From contig JAPLMG010000181.1 in assembly GCA_026387165.1 (NCBI GenBank), positions 1 to 5,783 of the forward strand: 5,783 nucleotides of DNA, given 5' to 3'. This stretch comes from Candidatus Omnitrophota bacterium. Its GTDB lineage: Bacteria > Omnitrophota > Gorgyraeia > 2-01-FULL-45-10. The position numbers and the translations under genes are program-made. Positions 1 to 5,669 of the stretch are shown piece after piece (the stretch's first letter is position 1; the number at the start of each line of letters is the position of its first letter). The notes under the pieces were generated by a model. That model ran no database searches. It saw nothing but the letters and a program-made list of their open reading frames with translations, and was not told the DNA's origin.

Positions 1-2529
1 GCCTGCCCGACATTTGATCCGATCGGCAGCCTTATATTGGATCTGCAGGTGGGTGCCAAATCCGCGAAAAAAATCAACCTCATGATAGGCTATGCCAAGA
101 ATAGGAAGGCCGCCATTGAGATGATAAATGGTTATCTGAAGCCTCATGCCGTAAAAAAGGCCGCGGATACTTTGAAGCGATCTCCTTTGATAGGACACGG
201 CGAAATATTGCCGGGGACTCCCCATCCTTACTCGACATTTAAAGATGACGGCAACTCACTCGTCGTCCACACGCCATTCACCCCGCGCCCGTATGATCAC
301 GCGGTATCGAATGCGATACATTCCGTCATGGTCACTAACCGCGGACTGCATACATCCTGCAACGGCAATTCGCAGCAAAACCGCCTCACTCCCGACTGGC
401 CGGATACCGTCACAAAAGAGATCCCGACGGAAGCTATCTATCTTTATGACGCCGGCAACAAGGAGTGGTACTCTCCGACATATCATCCGCTGAACGATAG
501 ATCCGCGAAACACAAGTCCGAGTTCGGAGTGGACGGAACGGCCATATTCCGCATGACAAAAGGAAGCGTCTCCACCGAACTTACCGTATTCGTGCCTAAG
601 GACGATCCTACGGGCGTATACCTTTTAACCGTAAAGAATGATTCGGACCGCCCTTTAAAGATGCGGATATCGCCGTACTTCCAGATGGTGCTTGGATTCC
701 AGCCCGAAAAATCGGGAAATCTGGTGACGCGCTACGACAAGAAGAGAAGGGCGTTATACTTTGAGAATCCGCGCAATATATTCCGATCGGGGATTGCCTT
801 CGCTTCCATGTCCATACCGGCCGAACAATTTGAAACGAAGCGCGGTCGGTTCTTCGGAGACAAGTGCGCTTTGAAGCATCCTTTTATGGTGGAGAATGCA
901 AAGCCCGATAAAAGACAATTCACCGATTACAGGCAAGTGGCAGCTTTCATAGGAACGCTTGATATCCCGGCTCACGGAGAGGCTACGGTCGCAGTAGTTC
1001 TGGGACAGGCGGATACGCGTAAAGAGGCCGTGCAGCTTGTAGAAAAATATAAGGATATCGCCACAGTACGCAAGAGCCTTGACGAGACAAAGAAGTGGTG
1101 GCTTAACCTCATGGGTACCACATCCATCAAAAGTAATCAGCCCGAATTCGACCGGCTCAGCAATTGGCTGAAATACCAGGCCCTGGCGGAGCGTATATGG
1201 GCCAGACGTGGGTTCTACCAGACGAGCGGCGCGTACGGATTCCGCGATCAGCTCCAGGATACGATAAATCTCATCTGGATAGATCCGGCGCTTGCCCGTA
1301 AGCAGATAATACTGCATGCGTCACAGCAGTTTATCGAAGGCGATGTATTCCACTGGTTCTTCACATTGACCGACGGCAGGACGGCTTTCTCATGCCGTTC
1401 ACACGCCTCCGACAATCCTCTCTGGATAGCATGGGCCGCAGGTGAATATATAAGAACTACCGGGGACGATTCGATACTTGACGAAATGACTTCGTATGTA
1501 AAGAGCGAATTTCCGTTCTCTGCCCTGCCTAAAAATAAACAGGGTTGGGGCCACATATATCAGAGATCTACCCGCGCCGATACGGTATATAAACACTGTA
1601 TGAGATCGATAGATCTGGTCATGAAGAAACGCTCTGGCGTCCACGGGCTTCCTTTAATGGGCGTGGGCGACTGGAATGACGGATTAGATGAGATCGGAAG
1701 CGAAGGCAAGGGCGAGAGCGTTTGGCTCGGCTTCTTCCTCTATTATATAATGAAAGATATGCTCGGCGTCATAGAGAAGAAGGAAGGCAAAAAGCGCGCG
1801 GAATATTACATAAAGAAGACGGAAGCTCTCAAAAAATCGATTGAATCAACGTGGAGAGAGGACCGTTACTTAAGAGCCTTTCACGACGACGGCACGGAGA
1901 TAGGAGTGAAGGGCTCAGGCGTATGGGAGATAGACGCTCTGACGGCCGCGTGGGCGGTCATGGCCGATATCAACTTTGAGCGCGGCCTTACGGTATTCAA
2001 TACCGCTATAAAAGTCCTTGAGAAAGATAGCGCTATATTGCTCGGATGGCCGGCGTTGCGCGAAGAGACAAAACCGTATCTCGGCAGATCCAGCAAGTAT
2101 CCCGAAGGCGTGCGCGAAAACGGCATGTACTGCCACGGCGTCCAATGGCTGGTAGGAGCGGCCAGGATATTAGCCGAAAAATTCGAGAAAAATGGCAACG
2201 CCGAAAAAGCGAACGAATACCGCCGGACGGCCTACAGGCTGTGGCTCAAGATATCGGCCATTCCTCATGTGAAAGGGGCCGAGATCGAGATATACGGCGG
2301 CCAGCCCAATAAACAGGCGGCAGATATGCTGACCGCATTTGATCCGGGGAGAATGATATGGCACGGATATACCGGCGCCGCGGGATGGATGCTGCGCCAG
2401 TCTTTCCAGGGCGTCATAGGCGCGAGCCTTGTCAACAACGAGATGATACTGCCTAAAGACCTTGATAAGCCAAGGGGCGAATTAAAGATCATGTCCGTCA
2501 GCAGAAATTTAAAGACACTGAAAGGTTAA
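1..2529 (+). CDS. GH94-type C-terminal part of a cyclic beta-1,2-glucan synthetase-like protein (5' truncated)
   Basis: The frame is open from base 1. The first codons read CPTFDPIGSL, a motif inside such proteins, so the gene starts upstream and the in-frame TTG at 37 is not a credible start. Numbering from base 1 (842 residues): 1-60 end a first GH94-N-like beta-sandwich; about 75-360 form a second one (SGNSQQNRLTP-like region near 120, ELTVFVPKDDP near 193-203); about 365-825 form the (alpha/alpha)6 barrel. The barrel has FYQTSGAYGFRDQLQD (405-420), EGDVFHWF, and GVGDWNDGLDEIG with the expected general-acid Asp at 560 (bases 1678-1680). It also has the RENGMYCHG segment and the phosphate-site-like GYTGAAGWM near the C-terminus. 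In NdvB/Cgs proteins this region trims linear beta-1,2-glucan by phosphorolysis and sets ring size, and a GT84 synthase with membrane helices lies N-terminal, here outside the window. A free-standing beta-1,2-oligoglucan phosphorylase is the alternative. The family call is firm; the exact substrate is inferred. Confidence 0.88.
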   Translation, partial: ACPTFDPIGSLILDLQVGAKSAKKINLMIGYAKNRKAAIEMINGYLKPHAVKKAADTLKRSPLIGHGEILPGTPHPYSTFKDDGNSLVVHTPFTPRPYDHAVSNAIHSVMVTNRGLHTSCNGNSQQNRLTPDWPDTVTKEIPTEAIYLYDAGNKEWYSPTYHPLNDRSAKHKSEFGVDGTAIFRMTKGSVSTELTVFVPKDDPTGVYLLTVKNDSDRPLKMRISPYFQMVLGFQPEKSGNLVTRYDKKRRALYFENPRNIFRSGIAFASMSIPAEQFETKRGRFFGDKCALKHPFMVENAKPDKRQFTDYRQVAAFIGTLDIPAHGEATVAVVLGQADTRKEAVQLVEKYKDIATVRKSLDETKKWWLNLMGTTSIKSNQPEFDRLSNWLKYQALAERIWARRGFYQTSGAYGFRDQLQDTINLIWIDPALARKQIILHASQQFIEGDVFHWFFTLTDGRTAFSCRSHASDNPLWIAWAAGEYIRTTGDDSILDEMTSYVKSEFPFSALPKNKQGWGHIYQRSTRADTVYKHCMRSIDLVMKKRSGVHGLPLMGVGDWNDGLDEIGSEGKGESVWLGFFLYYIMKDMLGVIEKKEGKKRAEYYIKKTEALKKSIESTWREDRYLRAFHDDGTEIGVKGSGVWEIDALTAAWAVMADINFERGLTVFNTAIKVLEKDSAILLGWPALREETKPYLGRSSKYPEGVRENGMYCHGVQWLVGAARILAEKFEKNGNAEKANEYRRTAYRLWLKISAIPHVKGAEIEIYGGQPNKQAADMLTAFDPGRMIWHGYTGAAGWMLRQSFQGVIGASLVNNEMILPKDLDKPRGELKIMSVSRNLKTLKG

Positions 2530-2539
2530 ATAGCGCTTT

Positions 2540-4324
2540 ATGGCTACACCGCTTGAAAGATGGGTTGATGAGCAAGCAAAGCTTACGAAGCCCGACAAGA
2601 TATATTGGTGCAATGGCTCTCTTGATGAGGCCCGTAAGTTAATAGAGATCGGCATCCGCGAAGAACGCATTAACGGCCAGCCTGTTTTTCAGGAGCTGAA
2701 CCAGAAGGCATGGCCCAATGCCTATCTTCACAGAAGCCACCCTACGGATGTCGCCCGCACCGAGCACCTTACTTACGTATGCTACCCGGACAGGCTTACC
2801 GCAGGGCCGAATAACAACTGGATGGCACCCGAAGAAGCAAAGGCCATGATGCGTAAACTATCCGATGGCTGCATGACCGGCAGGACCATGTATGTCCTCC
2901 CCTATATGATGGGCCACCCCGACTCTCCGTATGCGAAAGCCTGTATCCAGCTGACCGACACATCTTATGTTGCCGTCAGCATGCGGATAATGACGAGGAT
3001 GAGCAAGACTATCATAAAAAGAATAGGAAATAGCGATGATTTCGTAAGAGGATTGCATTCCATAGGCGACCTCGATCCGGAGAAGCGTTTTATAATGCAC
3101 TTCCCTCTTGAGAATTTCGTATGGAGCGTAGGATCCGGCTACGGCGGCAACGCTCTTTTGGGCAAGAAATGCATATCTTTGCGCATGGCCTCGTGGCTCG
3201 GCCTTCAGGAAGGATGGCTTGCCGAACACATGGTGATACTGGGGATCCAGAGCCCTGACGGCGAGGTCACGTATGTCACCGCGGCAATGCCTTCCGCTTG
3301 CGGGAAGACAAACCTCGCGATGATGGAGTCCGCTCTGCCCGGCTACAAGATCTGGACGCTCGGCGATGACATAGCATGGCTGAACGTAGGCCCCGACGGA
3401 CGGCTCTGGGCGATAAACCCTGAGGCCGGTTTTTTTGGCGTAGCGCCGGGGACTTCGATGAAGACGAACCCCAACATGATGAGGACGTTAAAGAAAGACG
3501 GATTCTGCCCCACTATATTTACGAACACCGCCCTGAATGGTGATACGAACGAGCCGTGGTGGGAAGGCTCTGACGGAGCTCGGCCAAAAAATCTTATAGA
3601 CTGGCAGGGCAAACCATGGGACCGCGCTTCCGACACAAAGGCTGCTCACCCCAATTCAAGATTCACGGTATCTATATATAACACGCCGACGCTTTCCGAA
3701 GAGGCCGACAATCCCAAAGGCGTGCCAATCTCCGCGATGATATTCGGAGGAAAAAGAACTAAGCTGATACCGCTGGTATGCGAAAGTTTCGATTGGCCAA
3801 ACGGCGTATTCGCCGCCGCAAGAATGGGCTCCGAGACTACCGCCGCGGCGGCTCACCGGGTCGGGGTCTTAAGGCGTGACCCTATGGCGATGCTCCCCTT
3901 CTGCGGATACAGCATGGGCGATTACTTCGGACACTGGCTGAAGATCGGTAAGCGCATGACAAAACCGCCCAAGATATTCTCCGTAAACTGGTTCAGGCAG
4001 GATGATAGCGGTAACTTCATGTGGCCGGGATTCGGAGATAACATACGCGTTCTCGAATGGATAATCAAAATGGTAAAAGGCAGCGCCAAGGGACGCCGGA
4101 CACCGATAGGCATCGTTCCCAATTTAGAGGAGTTGAATTTAACCGGGTTAAATATCGGCAAAGAAACTATGTGTAAACTCTTTGAGGTCAATCCGGAAGG
4201 CTGGAAGCATGAGCTTGGGGAAGTGAAGACATTCTTAAGACAATTCGCGGATAAGATGCCTGAGGAGATCTGGCAGCAATATAAGGATCTGGAAAAACAA
4301 TTATCAGAAAAACAATTATCTTGA
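2540..4324 (+). CDS. pckG: Phosphoenolpyruvate carboxykinase (GTP)
   Basis: This enzyme converts oxaloacetate and GTP to phosphoenolpyruvate, CO2 and GDP in the cytosol, the entry step of gluconeogenesis (also run in reverse as an anaplerotic step in some anaerobes). At 594 residues it is full length for the GTP family. Visible motifs are DVARTE with substrate Arg73, SGYGGNALLGKKC (199-211) with metal-site Lys, EHM with metal-site His230, and P-loop MPSACGKTN (250-258) with the reactive Cys254. Further motifs are GDDIAW (275-280) with metal Asp277, HPNSRF (370-375) with substrate Asn372/Arg374, and the guanine pocket NWFRQDDSGNFMWPGFGDN with Phe485, Phe493 and Phe498. All main catalytic residues are present. 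The usual FGGRR is FGGKR here (402-406), a conservative change. The ATG lies 10 bp after the GH94 gene's stop. The only purine stretch, AAAGG, ends 14 bases upstream, so the ribosome site is weak and translational coupling is likely. The C-terminus ends in a duplicated EKQLS. Confidence 0.97.
   Translation: MATPLERWVDEQAKLTKPDKIYWCNGSLDEARKLIEIGIREERINGQPVFQELNQKAWPNAYLHRSHPTDVARTEHLTYVCYPDRLTAGPNNNWMAPEEAKAMMRKLSDGCMTGRTMYVLPYMMGHPDSPYAKACIQLTDTSYVAVSMRIMTRMSKTIIKRIGNSDDFVRGLHSIGDLDPEKRFIMHFPLENFVWSVGSGYGGNALLGKKCISLRMASWLGLQEGWLAEHMVILGIQSPDGEVTYVTAAMPSACGKTNLAMMESALPGYKIWTLGDDIAWLNVGPDGRLWAINPEAGFFGVAPGTSMKTNPNMMRTLKKDGFCPTIFTNTALNGDTNEPWWEGSDGARPKNLIDWQGKPWDRASDTKAAHPNSRFTVSIYNTPTLSEEADNPKGVPISAMIFGGKRTKLIPLVCESFDWPNGVFAAARMGSETTAAAAHRVGVLRRDPMAMLPFCGYSMGDYFGHWLKIGKRMTKPPKIFSVNWFRQDDSGNFMWPGFGDNIRVLEWIIKMVKGSAKGRRTPIGIVPNLEELNLTGLNIGKETMCKLFEVNPEGWKHELGEVKTFLRQFADKMPEEIWQQYKDLEKQLSEKQLS
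4292..4321 (+). repeat. 15-bp tandem duplication at the 3' end of pckG
   Basis: GAAAAACAATTATC occurs at 4292-4305 and again at 4307-4320. The 15-bp period is perfect except for the last base (A, then T). In frame it encodes EKQLS twice, just before the stop codon. It looks like replication slippage that lengthened the PEPCK tail by five residues. Confidence 0.9.
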
Positions 4325-4349
4325 TTTTTCCGCTGTATTAACATATAAT
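4321..4349 (+). promoter_or_regulatory. Sigma-70-like promoter of the lipoprotein gene
   Basis: A TTGATT -35 element (4321-4326, four of six consensus bases) is followed after exactly 17 bp by a perfect TATAAT -10 element (4344-4349). Transcription would start near 4356, giving a leader of about 25 bases that contains the strong ribosome site. The -35 box overlaps the pckG stop codon (4322-4324), so the lipoprotein gene has its own promoter although it sits directly behind pckG. No terminator is visible between the two, so read-through from pckG is also possible. Confidence 0.75.
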
Positions 4350-4365
4350 TCTCTGAACAAGAGAA
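4349..4365. repeat. Short inverted repeat between the -10 box and the ribosome site
   Basis: TTCTCT (4349-4354) and AGAGAA (4360-4365) are perfect complements separated by GAACA. The repeat covers the expected transcription start of the lipoprotein gene and abuts its Shine-Dalgarno. It could be an operator or a small leader hairpin. Six base pairs can also arise by chance. Confidence 0.45.
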
Positions 4366-4373
4366 GGAGGAGG
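4364..4373 (+). promoter_or_regulatory. Strong Shine-Dalgarno that decides the lipoprotein start
   Basis: AAGGAGGAGG holds two overlapping AGGAGG cores (4365-4370 and 4368-4373). The spacing to the ATG at 4381 is 10 or 7 bases, which is normal. The spacing to the in-frame ATG at 4375 is only 4 or 1 bases. The start at 4381 is therefore preferred, and it also gives a typical signal peptide beginning MKR. Confidence 0.7.
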
Positions 4374-4380
4374 AATGCTG

Positions 4381-4905
4381 ATGAAGAGATTAGGTTTTGC
4401 GGTTTTAGCGTTAATAGTATTATCAATATTTACCATGTCCGGCTGCAGTTCCGCCCAGAAGAAACTTTCCGAAGATGTAAGAGGCATTAATACCAAGGTC
4501 GATACTCTTGAGACCAGGGTCGAAGGCGTGGAGACTAAACAGTCTGAAGTCGAGCGCCTTGCCATGGAACAGGCAGAGAGGTTGGAAGGGCTGAAGTCCG
4601 AGAGAGCGGCGCGCTCTTCTTCAGGGAAGACGAACGTCGGTACCAAAGACAAAAGAAGCCGGAAGGACAAAGATCGCATAAATGAGATCCAGACATGCTT
4701 GAAGAACGCCGGATTCTATAAAGGCGAGGTGGACGGCATAAAGGGGCGAAAGACAATATCCGCGATAAAGAAATTTCAGGGCGCTAACGGCCTTACGGCC
4801 GACGGCGTAGTAGGAAAGAAGACCCGGGAGGCATTGAGTAAATACGCTTCGGGCGGCGGGACAACTACGGCCGGCGGCGTCGAGGAGGAGGCATCCGCTA
4901 AATAG
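4381..4905 (+). CDS. Lipoprotein with Lpp-like coiled coil and PG_binding_1 domain
   Basis: This 174-residue envelope protein is probably lipid-anchored and grips peptidoglycan. Residues 1-21 are a lipoprotein signal peptide: positive MKR, hydrophobic stretch to Phe17, then lipobox MSGC with lipidated Cys22. The following residues are Ser, not Asp, which in proteobacterial rules favours export to the outer membrane. Residues 29-71 form a regular 3-4 heptad coiled coil (L29, V33, I36, V40, L43, V47, V50, V57, L68, L71). The stretch LSEDVRGINTKVDTLETRV resembles E. coli Lpp. A charged Ser/Lys/Arg linker (72-98) leads to a PG_binding_1 domain (99-152) with QTCLKNAGFYKGEVDGIKG, a following KKFQ and GLTADGVVGKKT. 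A Gly/Thr-rich tail ends in Lys174. The gene has its own promoter and terminator, so it is probably monocistronic. Start 4375, two residues longer, is less likely. The exact role is inferred. Confidence 0.85.
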   Translation: MKRLGFAVLALIVLSIFTMSGCSSAQKKLSEDVRGINTKVDTLETRVEGVETKQSEVERLAMEQAERLEGLKSERAARSSSGKTNVGTKDKRSRKDKDRINEIQTCLKNAGFYKGEVDGIKGRKTISAIKKFQGANGLTADGVVGKKTREALSKYASGGGTTTAGGVEEEASAK

Positions 4906-4927
4906 TTCAGAGTTGATAGTCTGAAAT

Positions 4928-4965
4928 AAGGGGCTGACCTCTCGCAACAAGGGTTGGCCCCTTTT
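4928..4965 (+). terminator. Rho-independent-type terminator after the lipoprotein gene
   Basis: AAGGGGCTGACC (4928-4939) pairs with GGTTGGCCCCTT (4952-4963) as a continuous 12-bp stem with two G-U wobbles and a 12-base loop. It begins 22 bases after the stop codon. The run of T after the stem is short (TTTT including the stem end, then GAGTT), so termination may be incomplete. Confidence 0.7.
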
Positions 4966-4976
4966 GAGTTCGTAGC

Positions 4977-5054
4977 GTTTATTGGGTTTGTTGTGTTTAT
5001 AGAGTTATTACATTGAACGCAATAAACACTAAAAACGCAATAAACACAATAAAC
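4977..5054. repeat. Hairpin made of head-to-head 9-bp repeats, upstream of the Lrp-family gene
   Basis: On the + strand, four contiguous 9-mers start at 4977: GTTTATTGG, GTTTGTTGT, GTTTATAGA, GTTATTACA. On the - strand, five contiguous 9-mers run back from 5054: GTTTATTGT, GTTTATTGC, GTTTTTAGT, GTTTATTGC, GTTCAATGT. The two arrays face each other, so the RNA or single strand can fold into a long imperfect hairpin (4977 pairs with 5054; many differences are G-U wobbles). It fills most of the 177-bp gap between the lipoprotein gene and the regulator. CGTAGC occurs on both sides (4971-4976 and 5059-5064). No convincing promoter was seen in this gap. Confidence 0.8.
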
Positions 5055-5071
5055 TAAACGTAGCTATAGCG

Positions 5072-5077
5072 AGGAGG
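5072..5077 (+). promoter_or_regulatory. Shine-Dalgarno of the Lrp-family regulator
   Basis: A perfect AGGAGG lies five bases before the ATG at 5083 and fixes that start. It is preceded by the 8-bp palindrome GCTATAGC (5063-5070). Confidence 0.75.
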
Positions 5078-5082
5078 ACGCA

Positions 5083-5568
5083 ATGGACGAGATTCTCGAG
5101 ATACTTGAAAAGGATGCGAGGACGACGCCGGAAGAGATAGCCAGGATGACAGGAAGTTCGGCGCAGGCCGTAAAAAAGGCTATTCATAAGTTCGAAAAAG
5201 ACGGAGTTATCCTGAAATATAAGACGGTAATAAATAATGAGCTCGTCAAGGACGAAGGATCCGATGTGCGCGCCCTTATAGAGGTGAAGATAACTCCGAA
5301 GAAGGACGTCGGCTTCAACTATCTGGCCGAACGCATCTATCAATTCCCTGAGGTGAGCGCCTGTTACCTGATGAGCGGCACATACGATCTTCTGGTCGTC
5401 ATTGAAGGCAAGAACATACACACCGTATCAAATTTCGTCTCATCTAAATTAGCTCCTATGGAGAATGTTCGCGGCACCGTCACACACTTTATCCTGAAGA
5501 AATATAAAGAGGACGGGGATATATTAAGGCAGGCAAAACGCGATAAACGGGAAGCGATATCGCTTTAG
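5083..5568 (+). CDS. Lrp/AsnC-family transcriptional regulator (AlaR/YugG-like)
   Basis: This 161-residue DNA-binding regulator has an AsnC-type winged helix at residues 3-50 (EILEKDARTTPEEIARMTG, then recognition-helix region SSAQAVKKAIHKFEKDGVI). A RAM effector-binding/oligomerisation domain spans about 62-140 (ALIEVKITPKKDVGFNYLAERIYQFPEV; CYLMSGTYDLLVVIEGKN; THFILKKYKEDG). As recalled, the RAM part closely resembles B. subtilis YugG (AlaR), which sits beside the alanine aminotransferase gene yugH (alaT). The gene here is also followed by an aminotransferase start. The C-terminal tail (144-161) is basic and probably disordered. Such proteins form dimers to octamers, bind an amino acid and often control their own gene and the neighbour. 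The family is certain; alanine as ligand and the downstream gene as target are inferred from similarity and context. Hairpin arrays flank both ends of the gene. Confidence 0.92.
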   Translation: MDEILEILEKDARTTPEEIARMTGSSAQAVKKAIHKFEKDGVILKYKTVINNELVKDEGSDVRALIEVKITPKKDVGFNYLAERIYQFPEVSACYLMSGTYDLLVVIEGKNIHTVSNFVSSKLAPMENVRGTVTHFILKKYKEDGDILRQAKRDKREAISL

Positions 5569-5569
5569 A

Positions 5570-5641
5570 GTTTGTTGTGTTTTTAGCGTTTGTTGGGTTT
5601 GTTGCGTTAATGCTATAAACTCAACAAACGCAATAAACGCT
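5570..5641. repeat. Second hairpin of head-to-head 9-bp repeats, downstream of the Lrp-family gene
   Basis: It starts one base after the regulator's stop codon. The + strand units are GTTTGTTGT, GTTTTTAGC, GTTTGTTGG, GTTTGTTGC, GTTAATGCT (5570-5614). The - strand units, read back from 5638, are GTTTATTGC, GTTTGTTGA, GTTTATAGC. The inner part folds well: 5586-5595 pairs with 5631-5640 (one wobble), 5597-5604 with 5622-5629, and 5606-5608 with 5618-5620, closing near GCT at 5612-5614. There is no T-run after it, so it is not a classical terminator. TTGTTG (5590-5595) and TATAAA (5614-5619), 18 bp apart, could be a weak promoter inside it. Confidence 0.8.
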
Positions 5642-5645
5642 GCAA

Positions 5646-5669
5646 ATAAAATTCTCATGAGAAATTTAT
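5646..5669. promoter_or_regulatory. 24-bp near-perfect palindrome over the aminotransferase start (candidate operator)
   Basis: The core TTCTCATGAGAA (5652-5663) is a perfect 12-bp palindrome. It extends outward as ATAAA and TTTAT arms, with one mismatched pair (5651/5664) in 24 bp. The site covers the ribosome-binding region and the first two bases of the ATG at 5668. A dimeric regulator bound here would block translation-region access or transcription. The Lrp-family protein encoded just upstream is the obvious candidate, but this is inference. Confidence 0.6.

Noticed and set aside
37..39. TTG as the start of the GH94 gene
   Set aside because: The frame stays open to base 1 and the upstream residues (CPTFDPIGSL) match the interior of GH94/Cgs proteins, so the gene is cut by the window rather than starting here.
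754..1317. Long open frame on the - strand opposite the GH94 gene
   Set aside because: It lies wholly inside a well-supported gene, has no family-like motifs and no ribosome site in context; it is a by-product of codon bias.
3922..4344. 140-residue open frame on the - strand over the end of pckG
   Set aside because: It mirrors conserved PEPCK codons (guanine-pocket region); its translated sequence shows no domain and it would run over the lipoprotein promoter.
4375..4377. ATG at 4375 as start of the lipoprotein
   Set aside because: It is too close to the AGGAGG cores (1-4 bases); the ATG at 4381 has normal spacing and gives a typical MKR signal peptide.
4621..4950. - strand open frame over the lipoprotein gene and terminator
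   Set aside because: It overlaps the PG_binding_1 coding region and the terminator stem, and shows no recognisable motif.
5013..5041. TTGAAC at 5013-5018 as a -35 box for the regulator
   Set aside because: No acceptable -10 element lies 16-18 bp downstream, and the hexamer is part of the 9-bp repeat pattern.
5063..5070. CTATAGC as a -10 box for the regulator
   Set aside because: It would place the transcription start at or past the Shine-Dalgarno, leaving no usable leader.
4977..5638. The 9-bp arrays as a CRISPR array
   Set aside because: Units are 9 bp, contiguous and degenerate, with no spacers of 25-40 bp, and the two halves run in opposite directions.
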